This document shows, one piece after another, positions 38,601-50,877 of a stretch of DNA of 64,000 nt. The position numbers were made by a program, and so were the translations under genes. How positions within the stretch are numbered: position 1 is the first letter of the stretch; every line of letters starts with the position of its first letter. Below the pieces are notes generated by a model. It saw only the letters and a program-made list of their open reading frames with translations. It searched no databases and had not been told where the DNA came from. Source of the DNA: Lineus longissimus (Eukaryota > Nemertea > Pilidiophora > Heteronemertea > Lineidae); the NCBI RefSeq assembly GCF_910592395.1, contig NC_088310.1:21895501-21959500 (forward strand), read 5' to 3'.

Positions 38601-41600
38601 AATTAGCCTGAAGTCAGAAGACATGGCTAGTGTATGTACTTAGCTGATTGTGTTCTCTATTTCTGCTGCATGGTGGGCGTCACTGCAAAAAAAGGGCTCA
38701 GTGTAAAGTTGTCTTCATGTACCAACTAAATGTAATTTTACCGGAAGTAAGAGATGATGACAGTTGTTGAAACTACACGATCACAAAAAAATAATTTCAA
38801 TGTTATCGTCTCCCATTACAGGCAATTGAGATTAGTGTATTTTTTAGCATAGGCTAAGGAAGCGCATTTATCGTATTGCCCCGAAACACTTCTCCAATCA
38901 CCCCGACAAATATAGAAATGATTTTCACCTCACAACCTTGGTCTATTTCGCATTGTACGCGTATTAACATTATCCTGATGGCTTTATCCGCGGGCGAGCA
39001 ATGACACAACCACTTTGTCAATAGCTATTAAGGTCTCTCGGATTCTGGAAGAGTCACCATGAGAGAATCACTTAGCCGTATCAAGCACCACAGCCAACCC
39101 TAAAGAGTGATATGACAAATTTTATTTGCCTTTTTCATCCTGCGTTAGTGCAAACTCGACTCATTCGGGGTACAGGCAAGACACGTGAAATGGACCCCAA
39201 TACTAGCAGAGAAAATAACCTTGAATATCATGTCTGCTTCGGAAAATGACCAGTAAGTTGATACCCGGAAGTGCCGGATACGAGTGTTGTCCCTATCTTA
39301 CCAATGCGCCATTCAGTGCAAGTGTAGATTTTCTTTTGTAAGGACATCCAGTGAGAAATCGATGAATATAGATGACATCCACTGCGCATCCCGCTGAGTT
39401 TTAGCTATGAAATACAAGGCCCACACCAGATGGACACAAAGCATTACCCATAATGGCCAGCAACATATCCCACAAATCTCAAGGATACATTGAGCAAGGA
39501 TCGTAACAAAAGCGTTCAAGAAAAATGGCATCTTTTCCTTAAATATTTTCCAAGTGGTTTCTCTTGCATCGATGACGTGGCAATAACTATTAAAATGCCC
39601 TCAAATTTCAGTGTAAGACGACTCTTGGACAGTTAAGTTGATGTCCATGGTGACAAAGATATCTGGCTATCAGTGATTGATTATCGATAAAGAGAAATCT
39701 CCTCAAAATATCTGTCATTCTGGCCTGATAAGCATCGACACGGAAAAGCTTATTGACTTCATTCAGACTCAAACCCAACGAAACGAGTTCCGCTCTCTGC
39801 CATGCAATCATTCTCACATCTCCTACAACCACTCAATAGAAACTAATTATCTCATTAGCACCTCAGAAGCAATGATTCTTCTAACCGCTCCTGTTATGAC
39901 TAAAACATATATTGGGCTCATTAAACTGCCCCTTTTGTGCCATTACTTTCCATAACAAGGCGGGGCCAGTATTTGTAAGAATACTTATTACTTAATTCCC
40001 ATCAACCGAGGTGCAAGTAGCTGAAAGATGGATATTCTTTTGCTGTCGTGTTCCAACCAATGACCATGGCATTATATGATGGAGGAGAGGTAAAAATGAG
40101 CAATATAGCGAATCAAATACTTAGTCACATGAACCAATATTTAAATCTGCTCTGCAAATTCTCAAAACCTTGTCCCCTAGTTTTCTACTAACCTTTTCGA
40201 GAAGAAAATAGTATTACATACAACAGCATTTGAGCCATACACATACCGAGTTGAATGTACAATGATATCAAGTGACTCAGTAACTTTTCCACAGACCAAT
40301 TCTCGTCATCTTCCTCCACCTTCTGGTAATTTGGCGACAACAATGTGCGCCAGGTTTAGCGATGCAGACTGAGGCTCCCCGTATCCTATTCTCATCCCAA
40401 ACCAGGTATCGGGGGAGGAATCACCATCATTATCGGGCATCATTGCTTCGGGCAGGATACGCTGCTCCTGATGGCCTGGGAGATCCCTCGAGGCTCAAAT
40501 CTTCCTGAACGAATCAATCAACAAATAATCTGCCATTCTTATTTGATTGTTACATGTAGCACAAGATGCTGTTTGAGTGACAGCTCTATTCCTCAAGGAA
40601 CATGAGTGTGGTAACATTGGCATCTATTCATATCTACAGTCCGTCTCAAAACTATGCGAACTTTTCTTAAAAAACATTATTTCTTCAAACCATGACTTTT
40701 CCTGACGGTTATGTCATAGTCTTTTGTTTTTACCGAATGTCAGAATTGTGTGCCTTTCCTGAATCATTTGACAGAACTGGCTGATTTTTCTTATATCAAA
40801 CTATGTGGCTTTTCCATTTCATTGTTATGTCAGACCTGCATGTACTCTATGTATAGCTGCTCCCAAACAAGGAGGGATTATGGATTTTCGCTGTCAATAC
40901 TTAATATGAGGAAGGTTTTCTGGCCATAACATCAGATCAAGGGGATCTCGCCTGAAGAGAACAAAGCCATCATTGGTATAATAATCTAATATTGTTCAAG
41001 ACCATCATATTAAAGATGAAAATAGAACGCAAACCGATAAGATTGATACTTTAATGTATAGTGTAGTTCGGGTTTAGTGCACCTCGTCTGAGTTATATAA
41101 TACGTCGTTGAGAACCATACATCCACTATTTTTCATGAATACATAGTTGTTATATACTAATTGGTGCCAATTTGTTTTGTTTGGTGATGTTAAAGTATGG
41201 GGTGTTCCTAACTCGTGCCTCAAGCCAAGTCTCTAATTTCAGCCTCAGAGTGTACTATGTAACTTCTATAGAAATTTCACCATATATCAATGTATACTAA
41301 TATCATAATAGGATATACATAGACATATTCTTGAAGGGGTATTTAAGTGACATATGCAATTATTTGTCATTATCGTGTTGGCTTTCTGGATAGCCAACTT
41401 TAAACCCTAAACCCGATATTCTTAATCGCGTGTGGCGACGTCCATGGACTATTAATTTAGGTCTGCAATGTGAGAAAATGATACAAGATGATAAATGTAA
41501 CACACATGTACATGATTAAACATGTATTAACAAACACCACAACACCGCTAGAACTCAAGCAGTGAGGTGTTGGACTTTTTCTGTGATTGTAACATTCGAT

Positions 41601-43271
41601 GTAGACATTTCTAGTACACAGCCAACATAAAATAGATTGAAGCAAAAACGATGATAAACAATTTTAAGACTTTCGCAGTCATTTCGTGATATCATTGAAA
41701 TTGAGGTCGTGGTTTCAATTAGGGCATCCGGCAGGTATAGTAGGGCCCCATTCCCCGGTACTACTACTGAAGATCTGGACAGCTCACTAGACTTTTCTTC
41801 GTTGTTGGTGTCCTAATAAGCATACACATATCTAGACTAAAGCGGATAAAAAACAGGTTACATTGAAATCTTCTTGGAAAGCTATGTTGATTGGCCAAAC
41901 TGGCTGGAGGAACCTTTCGCTAAGATGCTGTATTGTTCCTCTCGTAAGACATGTAAGAGGTATCACTCGGCAGTATGGTGGAGCGCATCCCGTTCCGATC
42001 CGAACAGTTGCTCTCATGCAGCGTTGACATCTGGTTCCCTCCTCAGCTTCAGTATCCCAGGGAGAGGATAAGATGAAACCCATGGTTCGACCAGATATCT
42101 CTCCGCAAAAGTGGCTGGCTGTGGTTCGAAACATGCTGCACACTCCTCCGGACGCCTAAAAGCTTTGAAAATAAGCATATCGGGTTCGATTACTCGTAAA
42201 TCAGAGCCAAGCGATTACATACGGTGTTGCTATCAAGTCTAAGCATTCAAACTGGGTACCCGTATTGCGATTTATCCAGTAAATCATTGTCATATGTATT
42301 TCAGTATACTGCAATTCACCAATAACGGCGAGCATGCAATGTTCTCTATAGCTCCTTGCAAGTTTTGTGGCAAAATCGTCGAGCAATGGTGTATATCGAT
42401 GTGATAAAACACTTGTGTTTTGTGCAAAGCTTCCAACTTGCAGTAATCTGTTTAAGGTTTAGGTTGAATCAATTAGGGTTTAGGTAATTCTATGAACCTT
42501 CATTTGATCTGTTCCTTTTGAAACTAACATTCCTTCACATAATAAGTCGAATTGTTCTCTTAACACCTTTTCGGGCATCAAAATGATGATTTGAATGCTT
42601 ATTTAGCACTTCACGGCACATTACAAGCCCCAACGGTAGGATGCTCCTCTGTGCACACAGTACTATTCTTGAACACAACAGGGTACATCATCATTATGTT
42701 ATCTGCTATAGAATTCCAAAGGTGTCATGGATGATCATCTCTAACTACCATGACACTTTGTCAGACGATCTGGTTTAGTTTACACGGATTTTAAAGCGAT
42801 CTGGACAATTTTCATGCCATTTGGTATGTCCTGAACTATTGCTTATGTTTGTAATTAGTTATAATCATCACTAAACGACTTGTTGTGGGTTTAAGGTATA
42901 AATTTCAAAGGTTTTTGGCAGAGCGACCTGGCCCATTTTTGCGGTTCAAGTGGTATCCTAATCTGAAGAAGACATGGTTTAGGTTGTCTAGAAAGCAATC
43001 TTACACTTCACACGTTACTAGACCGTATAAATAACACTAATCGGCGAGGTTAGGGTAGGACGATTACAGATGGTCTAATGATGATGAATCATGAACTCCT
43101 TGTCCACGAAACAGCTAATAGCTCCCGTTTTCCTGTGCTCTGTCACACCATTCTTTTGTCAAAATCCTACCTTTTCACAAGAATGAGACATTCTTGTAAG
43201 CGCTTGACAAATTCAGACAAGGGTATTTGTCGCAAGTGACATTGATAGGGCGATATTCGCAAGCAAATTTA
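35689..43271. other. non-coding, no supported gene
   Basis: From about 37.2 to 39.3 kb there is no frame longer than 60 codons. Elsewhere frames are short and overlap on both strands (39608-39955, 41832-42143). A TACATGTA site lies at 40551. Nothing resembling a conserved exon was recognised. Confidence 0.5.
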
Positions 43272-43346
43272 GCCACGGTTATTCAATTTGAAATGAGCAC
43301 CGTGGCGAGATTTAGAAAGAGCCCAGCCCTAACACCATTGGTGTTA
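43272..43346. repeat. two adjacent short hairpins
   Basis: GCCACGGT (43272-43279) pairs with ACCGTGGC (43299-43306) across 19 nt. TAACACC (43330-43336) pairs with GGTGTTA (43340-43346) across three. Each is perfect but short. Their closeness is mildly notable. Confidence 0.5.
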
Positions 43347-44263
43347 AACCGGGCATTATGAGTGGTGAATGGCTTGTCGTTGATAGTTGTTCCCTATGGT
43401 CATCATCTACCGTCTTGGCACTAAAGACACTTTGTCTGGCACCCCAGACTCGGCTCCGTCGAGATCCGCCAAGACAAAACCAATTCATATCATGTGTCAA
43501 AGAAGTCCTTCACATCGCCATCTCTCGCAGTGGGGCAGCAATGCTTCGCCTCCTGAATCCAAATTTACCTGGCCACTCAATATACCCTACACCTACCCTT
43601 CACATGCTGTCAGTAACAGATACGTCTCTTCTAGCCAAATCACAACACGGCAAGTAGAGAATGGATTTCTTTAGACGTTCTCCACTTATTTCAAACCCAT
43701 TGAGCACCCCATGGGCATCGTGGAATTTCCTGGGTAGTCATTGAGTGTGGTAAAGTATTGCTAAAGGAAAAGCAGTTGTATGTTGTGTATGCGTTTAGAC
43801 GTTTTACTTTCACCGTTTGAATGCGAAACGTTTTTAGACCATCATGTGGGCCAACAACGTGTTAACCTTTCTGCTATCGCGTTCCATGTGCCAATTAGAC
43901 GTGTAGTCGTTGAAGTCCATTCAGTAAACAACTTTGGGGAGGTGTAAAGGTTACTAACCTTTGTGAGACGAGGAGAAAAGCTTGTAAGATGACTTATTAT
44001 TCTGCGAAATTATCCCAGAGAATGAAAACGAAATTCTGCACTTTTATGCTAGGTAATCGTAGCTACCCCATGAATAGGGAAATCGTTTCACAGTGGGTAT
44101 ATCAATACTATTTAGGATTTGTAAATTAAACAGTGATGTTTTGTGTGGGATCATATCGTTATAACGGCCAACTATGGTGTGAGTTTTTGAAATCTAAGGG
44201 ACAATTTGTCTGAGTACTGTTATTGACGCGAGTATCCCAAATCAACGAGTTTGAATTCAATAT

Positions 44264-44288
44264 CCATACCCAAGTTCATTGGGTATGG
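44264..44288. repeat. 10-bp perfect hairpin, 5-nt loop
   Basis: CCATACCCAA and TTGGGTATGG flank GTTCA. There is no T-run after it and no gene before it, so it is not a convincing terminator or RNA gene. Confidence 0.6.
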
Positions 44289-45487
44289 GAACTCCCATCA
44301 CGAATCATATGTCTGTCAGTGGCTTAAACAAAAAGAATCTCACAAATTATATGCATCCGTCTCAACATGAAAATGAAAGGAAAGACACATATACATGCCC
44401 ATGGTAAATTCGTTCAAGGGTTTTGATTCAAAACAAAACCTTAACGTCAATAACATGATTTCCAAATAACCTGTTGTAAGAAGTATGTACGATATTTTAC
44501 ATAGCTATTTCGTCTGTTACTCGAGCTATATCGTGTCCAATGATAAGTTTCACTTACTGAAACTCAATAAGATAACGTGATGCATGTAACAAAACCGGTT
44601 TGACTAAACTATAATCATTCAAAATACCACATTCTATCATGATTCAAAAACACAGCAATTCCATTGATAGATAAATACTTTGATTACTTTGGTAATGCGA
44701 TACGGTATAGTCTTCCAGAAATCCGATCCCCGCAAAAAAATTGTGCTCCAAAATCCTGCGGCTATTGGTAAAATTGTTGGATCAGGATTCTAAATGTTCG
44801 TATTTGAACTCCTGGTTATAAACATAATACTGCTCGGATTTCCAAAAGTTGGTGTAGTCAAAGGTAATAAAAATGAAAAGAATGAAGTAAGTTGAAAAAT
44901 TATAACTTTAGTACTTCAATTTACTTAGTGTCACAGTGAGCTATATAAATACGATAAACGAAATATGCAGACTTGACTCCAAGAGAATCGACTCGAACTT
45001 TAGTGCAAATCCGCCATTGCTGACATCATTGGTGCCAAAAACGTTATCTTCAGGTTAGTTTTCTAATGCCGAAATCGCCGAGCCTATCTACTACCGGACA
45101 AGACAGAAAAAGTGTACCATCCTCGGTCCTCCCTGTCAATCAATCCATAACTGCCCCACAATGTTATATTGATTCCCTGAATTTATTGACAAAAGTGCAT
45201 ACATATTCAACACTGTATATAAGCTGGCACAGTGTAATTAAAACATGGATTCCCACCAAAAAAAGGGAACCAGGCAAGGCAGCGTTTTTTTAAAACAACT
45301 ATAATTTATTGCTGGCAGGTCTTCCATGAAAGTGGCAACCACACAAAAAAATCTCTACGAATTCAACATAATGGTGATTTGTAGCTTGTGTGAAATGAAA
45401 ATGTCGCTCTATTTCACACAAGGTTCATATCGCCATAGCCTGGCTATTAGATGCGAAGAGAATCTCCACCCTAACATAAAAAACGTC

Positions 45488-45557
45488 TGTGGTTCAACGG
45501 TTAGAATGCTGGACTTTCGATCTGGTGGTCACGGGTTCGACTCCCCGTGTATCCACA
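45488..45557 (+). tRNA. tRNA-like sequence, anticodon TTC (Glu-type), possibly a pseudogene
   Basis: The anticodon arm is clear: CTGGA pairs with TCTGG (two wobble pairs) around loop CTTTCGA, which places TTC at 34-36. The T arm has CACGGG and CCCGTG around TTCGACTC, one base longer than the usual seven-base loop. It gives a good B box (GGTTCGACTCC). GTTC and GAAT around AACGGTTA form a D arm. If that D arm is used, the seven bases before it do not pair with the 3' end. If TGTGG (45488-45492) pairs with CCACA (45553-45557), the D arm loses its normal spacing. Base 37 is G, unusual for Glu. TTTT at 45560-45563 and 45565-45568 would stop Pol III. The best reading is a tRNA gene damaged near its 5' end, or a tRNA-derived remnant. 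Confidence 0.5.
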
Positions 45558-45559
45558 AC

Positions 45560-45568
45560 TTTTCTTTT
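45560..45568 (+). terminator. Pol III-type T-run terminator after the tRNA-like sequence
   Basis: Two TTTT runs separated by one C start three nucleotides after the CCACA end of the tRNA-like sequence. This is the usual distance for a Pol III tRNA terminator. It argues for an isolated tRNA-type unit rather than a SINE head with a long body. Confidence 0.4.
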
Positions 45569-48500
45569 CTCTTCGTTTACTTTTTTTATTCATTCATGTA
45601 TATATAGTATTATTATCATCATTATTATCAATATTATTTTTATCTTGAAAACCCCTGCCAGTGTGTACTATCGTAAAGCAGAAAGCTAATCAAGAACAAG
45701 TTTAAAACGCCTCAAACCTAAATTTCGTATGTGGTTGCTCTATGCAATGCAAATTTGATTATTCGTTCTGAACTTGGAAACCATGTCCCTCTACTGTAGT
45801 AAAAAGTATATAACAAGAGATTTTGGCCTAAGTTTTTTTAAACCAGTGGTTTAGTACCTCTGACAGCTTCAGAAACAATAAAACACAGAACCATCGAATG
45901 TATTGCACATATTCACGCTTTCCCAGAACAGTTACGTTACCAGTTACCTTATGTATCTTCAACTAAGCTTGAATTTACAGATCATAAGTTACAGAGCAGA
46001 GCTGACATCAGCAGGGCAAGTTATTGCCAGTTAGAAATGTAATATGGATCGGTGCTTTCCTATACCTCTGGAAAGAGTATCAAACAATCACCATCATTAT
46101 TATATTTGGCTCACTCATCCTTACATCATATGTGAGCGATAAAAAGAACCCTTAAACCTACGTATGCATACCAAGTCTCACTTAAGACGCATTACTCACT
46201 TATCAAATCATTCTAGGTATCAGTGAAAGCTAATGTTTATGATTTTCGAGATCATTACGATAGGTGAAAGATAGCCATTGAAATGTTTGGATCATGTCAA
46301 TACCTCGTTCCTTAAACTTGTGGTTGCTGCTATCTTCCAATCTTTTGTAGCTAAAAACGACTTCTCTCAGTTGTGATGTATGTATAGAGAACTTATTGGT
46401 GGGTAAGATGACTCTTAATAGCCTACACATCCCTGTATCATTTGCACGATGCAATGTGCTAAAAAGCCGGTATTCAAGAGTCCTATTTCATCAGTTTGGG
46501 CAAAGTAGGACACCTCATCGATGATAGAGTAGCTATATACACCAGAAAGAAGTTACTCCCAGCCCTTTGGAACGAGATTGTAGAATGTATGAAATGGCTT
46601 AATGGTTTCATCTCTGGATACCTTTCAGCATCCTTACATAATATTGACATGCGGAGGAAGCTTAAGGTGCCAACCCTAAGCCTATGAAATGTATACAGAC
46701 AAATGGAATATGAGCCAGTAATGATGACTTTGCAAATATACAGTTCAGTAGATAAGGCGAATATACGAAGGGTTCAGTTGCCAATCCCGATAAAACTCAT
46801 CCCAAAAACAAAGGTAATTTTACTAAAACGTAGCGGATTCTGGATCTGACTACCAAAAACAAAATCCGCAAGATTCCATTGATAGTATATCATGTGTACA
46901 CATGTAATTATATGTAACTTTAATTTCGAGGATCATTACGTTCACAGATGAAGCTTTGCAGTTTCTCGAAAATGCTTTCTGGTCTTTAGTGGCTTTTGCA
47001 TCTGAAGTTTACCAAGGTCTCTGTTTTTTGCTACCATATCTGGCTAATGCGGAAAACACCTCTGTTTAATCGCTTCAAAAGCTACAACAGTGACCAACTG
47101 TGTCAATTGTCATTGCGAATGAAAAAAAGGAGATGTATTAAAAAATAAGGAATAAGATGAAAAAGAAAATTTATGATTTGACAGTTTCTTGGACAGTTCC
47201 TTCAGTTATATACATGTACTTGTCTCTGAGCCTCTCGTAAAATCTACCAAAATATTATTTTTCTTATGAGAGTTCATGTGTCAGGAACAGCTGCGGTCTG
47301 AACTTGTAAATACGGGTCCATGAACATGCCCCATCCCTGATATGTCTCAAGCTGTAATTATGATACGCTTCTACAAACATTATTCAAAAGTTATTAATAT
47401 TGCAAGTCTTACAAAAACCTGTAAAGAAAGGTATGAACAATTATCCACCCAAGGCGAGCATTTTGAGGTCGAAAGTTACTAGGGGGTGGCCTACCCCCAT
47501 GATGTATGCGAGCGCAAAAATCCATCTATTCAACGGAAAAGATCTGCTTTATCTCCAGAAATAACCGAAACGTTTAATGAAGTTAATTTGTAGCTAGAGC
47601 CCTGAGACAGTTATTTCATTTTTCTATGTGGTTACACTCCATGCCTGATAGAGTGATATGTCATGACAAAGGCTTTTGAAAGTCACGTCTCCGATCTCCT
47701 TTGCAGGCTTCTCTGGTAATGATCCGACGTCATTTTTATCTTGTACTTGTTTGACTCCTTTCCAGAAAAATGCCCTTTATTGTCGTAATATTTGAAAGTA
47801 ACGGCAAGGTTGTTTTGGTAAACAGTTGGAAATATGTAACAGCTGACCTTTGCTTACTGGATCTGGCCAGTTTGAACTTCTATATCATAGGTCTTGGTTG
47901 TAGTTTCTTTTGAAGTTCTTTTTGTGCTCGGCCTGGCTCACTTGTCATTTCTGTCGGTCGGTGTCTTTTAAGTGATTTGAAAGGGAAAGATAATTACCAG
48001 TCAGTTTTGCGTTCTACCTTGTTGCATTGATTATTCGACTTAAATTTTGCAACATCTCACATCAGACTATCCAACCTCTGTGCAATCGAATACAACCACG
48101 CGGTTTAATAGGGTAAAGCCATTTCCGTATAATTTTGACTTCTTAGGATTGGTCTGGGCCTGAAATGGTTCCAGTTTCACCACCCACGTCAAAGTGTCTC
48201 CTATTTGAGGGTAACTGCTGCATATTGGGACTGTACCAAATCTGATACTAATCAGTGCCAACTATAACCTAATTAGCTTATTGAACGTCCATTGTACACG
48301 ATCATGCGATACTGTAACAAAATGTCCCTGGTGATCTGCACATGTAAGAAGAAAAGAGATAGAAGATGGAAGAATGGGAGTGATGGCACTCAATGATAAA
48401 GATTCACTTACAGGAAGAAGTCAATTCATGATTAATAATGTAGATCAACAGGGCTTTTATAGGGAACTTTAGAATTAAGGGGCTGCTGTGCGCTTGGATA

Positions 48501-49054
48501 CAAATCGCTTCACCGCAATGCACAAGGGCGTGGTGGACTCGCTTTCGTTGAGCAGGTGTTAATTTCGAACGATTTCGAAGTGCTTTCATTGCTGGCTCTA
48601 ATTGTGGTCTGAACCCGGTACGTAATGAGTAAATATAAATATATAGGTAGCACCCTCAATGATACAAACTGTATTCTTGGACTAGGTCATTAGTAATTCA
48701 ATGTGTAGATTTCAATTAATGATGATAATGAGGATACATTCATTGAGAGAAACAATAAAATTGAAACTGTTTATCAGAGTCGGGGGTTTCACCATTGCAT
48801 TTGCACTATTCTGTTACATCGACCTGGCACTCAGTGCAACTCCGGTGTAACCTTCGACTGTTCAATAAATTGACTGATGTCGCTTATAGGCAATCACTTG
48901 ACATAAAAACAGTCTAAGGTAAATTCATACGGGTTTACGTAGTTGATAAGCGGTAAAAAAATAAAACGATATATTCCCGTCAGTGACTATGCAAGGTGGA
49001 TACCAGTTAATGCTTGATCTAGACTTCGACTTAAGTTAATGCTTCAACTTCTGT

Positions 49055-49105
49055 TTTAAACCACGGATGTATGGTGATATACATGTACATCCGTTTTTAA
49101 ACCAA
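49055..49105. repeat. imperfect inverted repeat around a TACATGTA site
   Basis: CGGATGTA and TACATCCG are exact 8-bp complements. Pairing resumes outward (TTTAAACC against TTTAAA after a two-base mismatch), giving an imperfect stem of about 17 bp. The loop contains TACATG. Confidence 0.5.
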
Positions 49106-50855
49106 ATGGACGCATCCCAGCCATATCGCCACCCCATTGTGTGTCATCCATGGTTCAAGATAATTCAGGTCACAAATACAAATCAAATTGAAATTGAATA
49201 ATTTATTGACAAATTGACAAAATAATGATTTTTACCAAACAATAACCAAGCGTAACGGTGTCAGTAACCTCCTGCTATTTAGTCACAGCAGGATTGTAAA
49301 ACAATATAAAATTGCTGTCATTCGAAATACTTGAAATACCTACTCTGTGTAGATGACTTGCACTGAATGTCTGTCTACCCATGAGACCAATTTGAATGTT
49401 ACTAGAAAGTGATATTCCATTTTATGATACTGAAATATTTACGAGTAATACGTAGAGATAGAAACAGGAGGTGTTGCATAAAGTAGTGTTTGTGTGTTAA
49501 ACTCTCTTGAGATATTGCTGGCGGACATATCACGGCGGATTCGACGTTGATGGAATGAGCAAATTGGAGAATTTGTTTACAGTTGTTCCAGGAAGAATTG
49601 TTTAACCTCGGATTTAGTGAAAGTACATTCAAATGATATGGTTTTATACGGCTTTGATACTGTCATTGTAACACGTTCAAATTTACAGAACAAAATGATG
49701 AGCACAGTAAGCCACTGAGTTGTTTATTGTTTTCATGAACTTCTCGGTTTAATCGACAACATATCAATTTTGAACGTATTTCTGGAATTAGGGACATCAG
49801 ACTCCCTGGAGATCATTTCAGAGCATGTTTAGAATTGACATTAACCAGCAGTAATCGTAATTTGCCCATAATATTCATTGTTTTCTTACCATACCAGTCA
49901 GTGAACCCGGCTGTCCTCCCCGATATAAATATTCAAATATGCAACTAGTATGGAGGGCTATTTTGAAGAAGGCGTACATACTAATATGTAGGTGTAGGAC
50001 CAAGAATTGATATAAATATGCCTGCTTACCAACTTCCCAAAAACAAAATGGTGCCATACGCAGAACAAAGTGGCGGTCTTCGCCAGCATCAAAATTACCC
50101 CTATTCCCTAAAAGGTGATCGTAACTAATCCTTACTGCGCTACATTTCATATACTTGTATATGCTAAAATATTCGAATAAATTGCACGGGGATGTTTGGG
50201 AACTTCCGCTGAGACAAAGGATGCCATCGCAAACCCAGTGGGCGTCTTTACTAGCACCCAAAGTTTGTTGTATCACCATATTGGTTTCCTGTTGACCATT
50301 GATTAATGACGAACTTAACCTTTTCCTTTGTTGGTGACACCCCGCATTGCCAAACTTATAGCATAAAAAAGTTAGTTAATCGCAGCTTCGAAAACCAGGC
50401 GTTTTCCCGAAGGTTACCATAAAGTCATGACATTACAATGAATTAGACTGATGAACATTGTCTTCCTCGAGAATGGCGTTATTTCTGTCTGATCTCGCAA
50501 AATCTCATGAGGAGACAAAGAGCGCTTGAGGGAGCCATTTACTCAACACTTGAAAATTGGCTGTAGATATCAAATGAATACATTTTACATAACGATGTGC
50601 CAGATGCGTAAAAATATACACTCAGATAAGTTACTGCATGCAGGAGAAAAAACGACATCAAATGATGAATGTCAAACTGATAAACTGTTTGATATAAGCA
50701 CCAGCCACTGACTTGTAGAGATATGCTTAATTGTTCGATCGTTCGGCAAGCCATGTTATATTCGATACCACGCTCGAGGGATAATCAAACAATTGCTTCA
50801 GGTTATAGCACTTCACAAATCAGTGAATAAAACGCAAAGTGATAAAGTGAACACT

Positions 50856-50877
50856 ATTGGATATTGAAATATCCAAT
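50856..50877. repeat. 9-bp perfect hairpin, 4-nt loop
   Basis: ATTGGATAT and ATATCCAAT flank TGAA. It is a small AT-rich dyad with no gene context. Confidence 0.6.

Noticed and set aside
41832-42143. 103-codon minus frame and 65-codon plus frame
   Set aside because: They are antiparallel overlapping frames without motifs or splice support. The GGGTTCGATT near 42180 resembles a tRNA B box, but no cloverleaf can be drawn around it.
47482-47498. GGGGGT/ACCCCC hairpin
   Set aside because: It is a six-base stem only, with no T-run or gene next to it.
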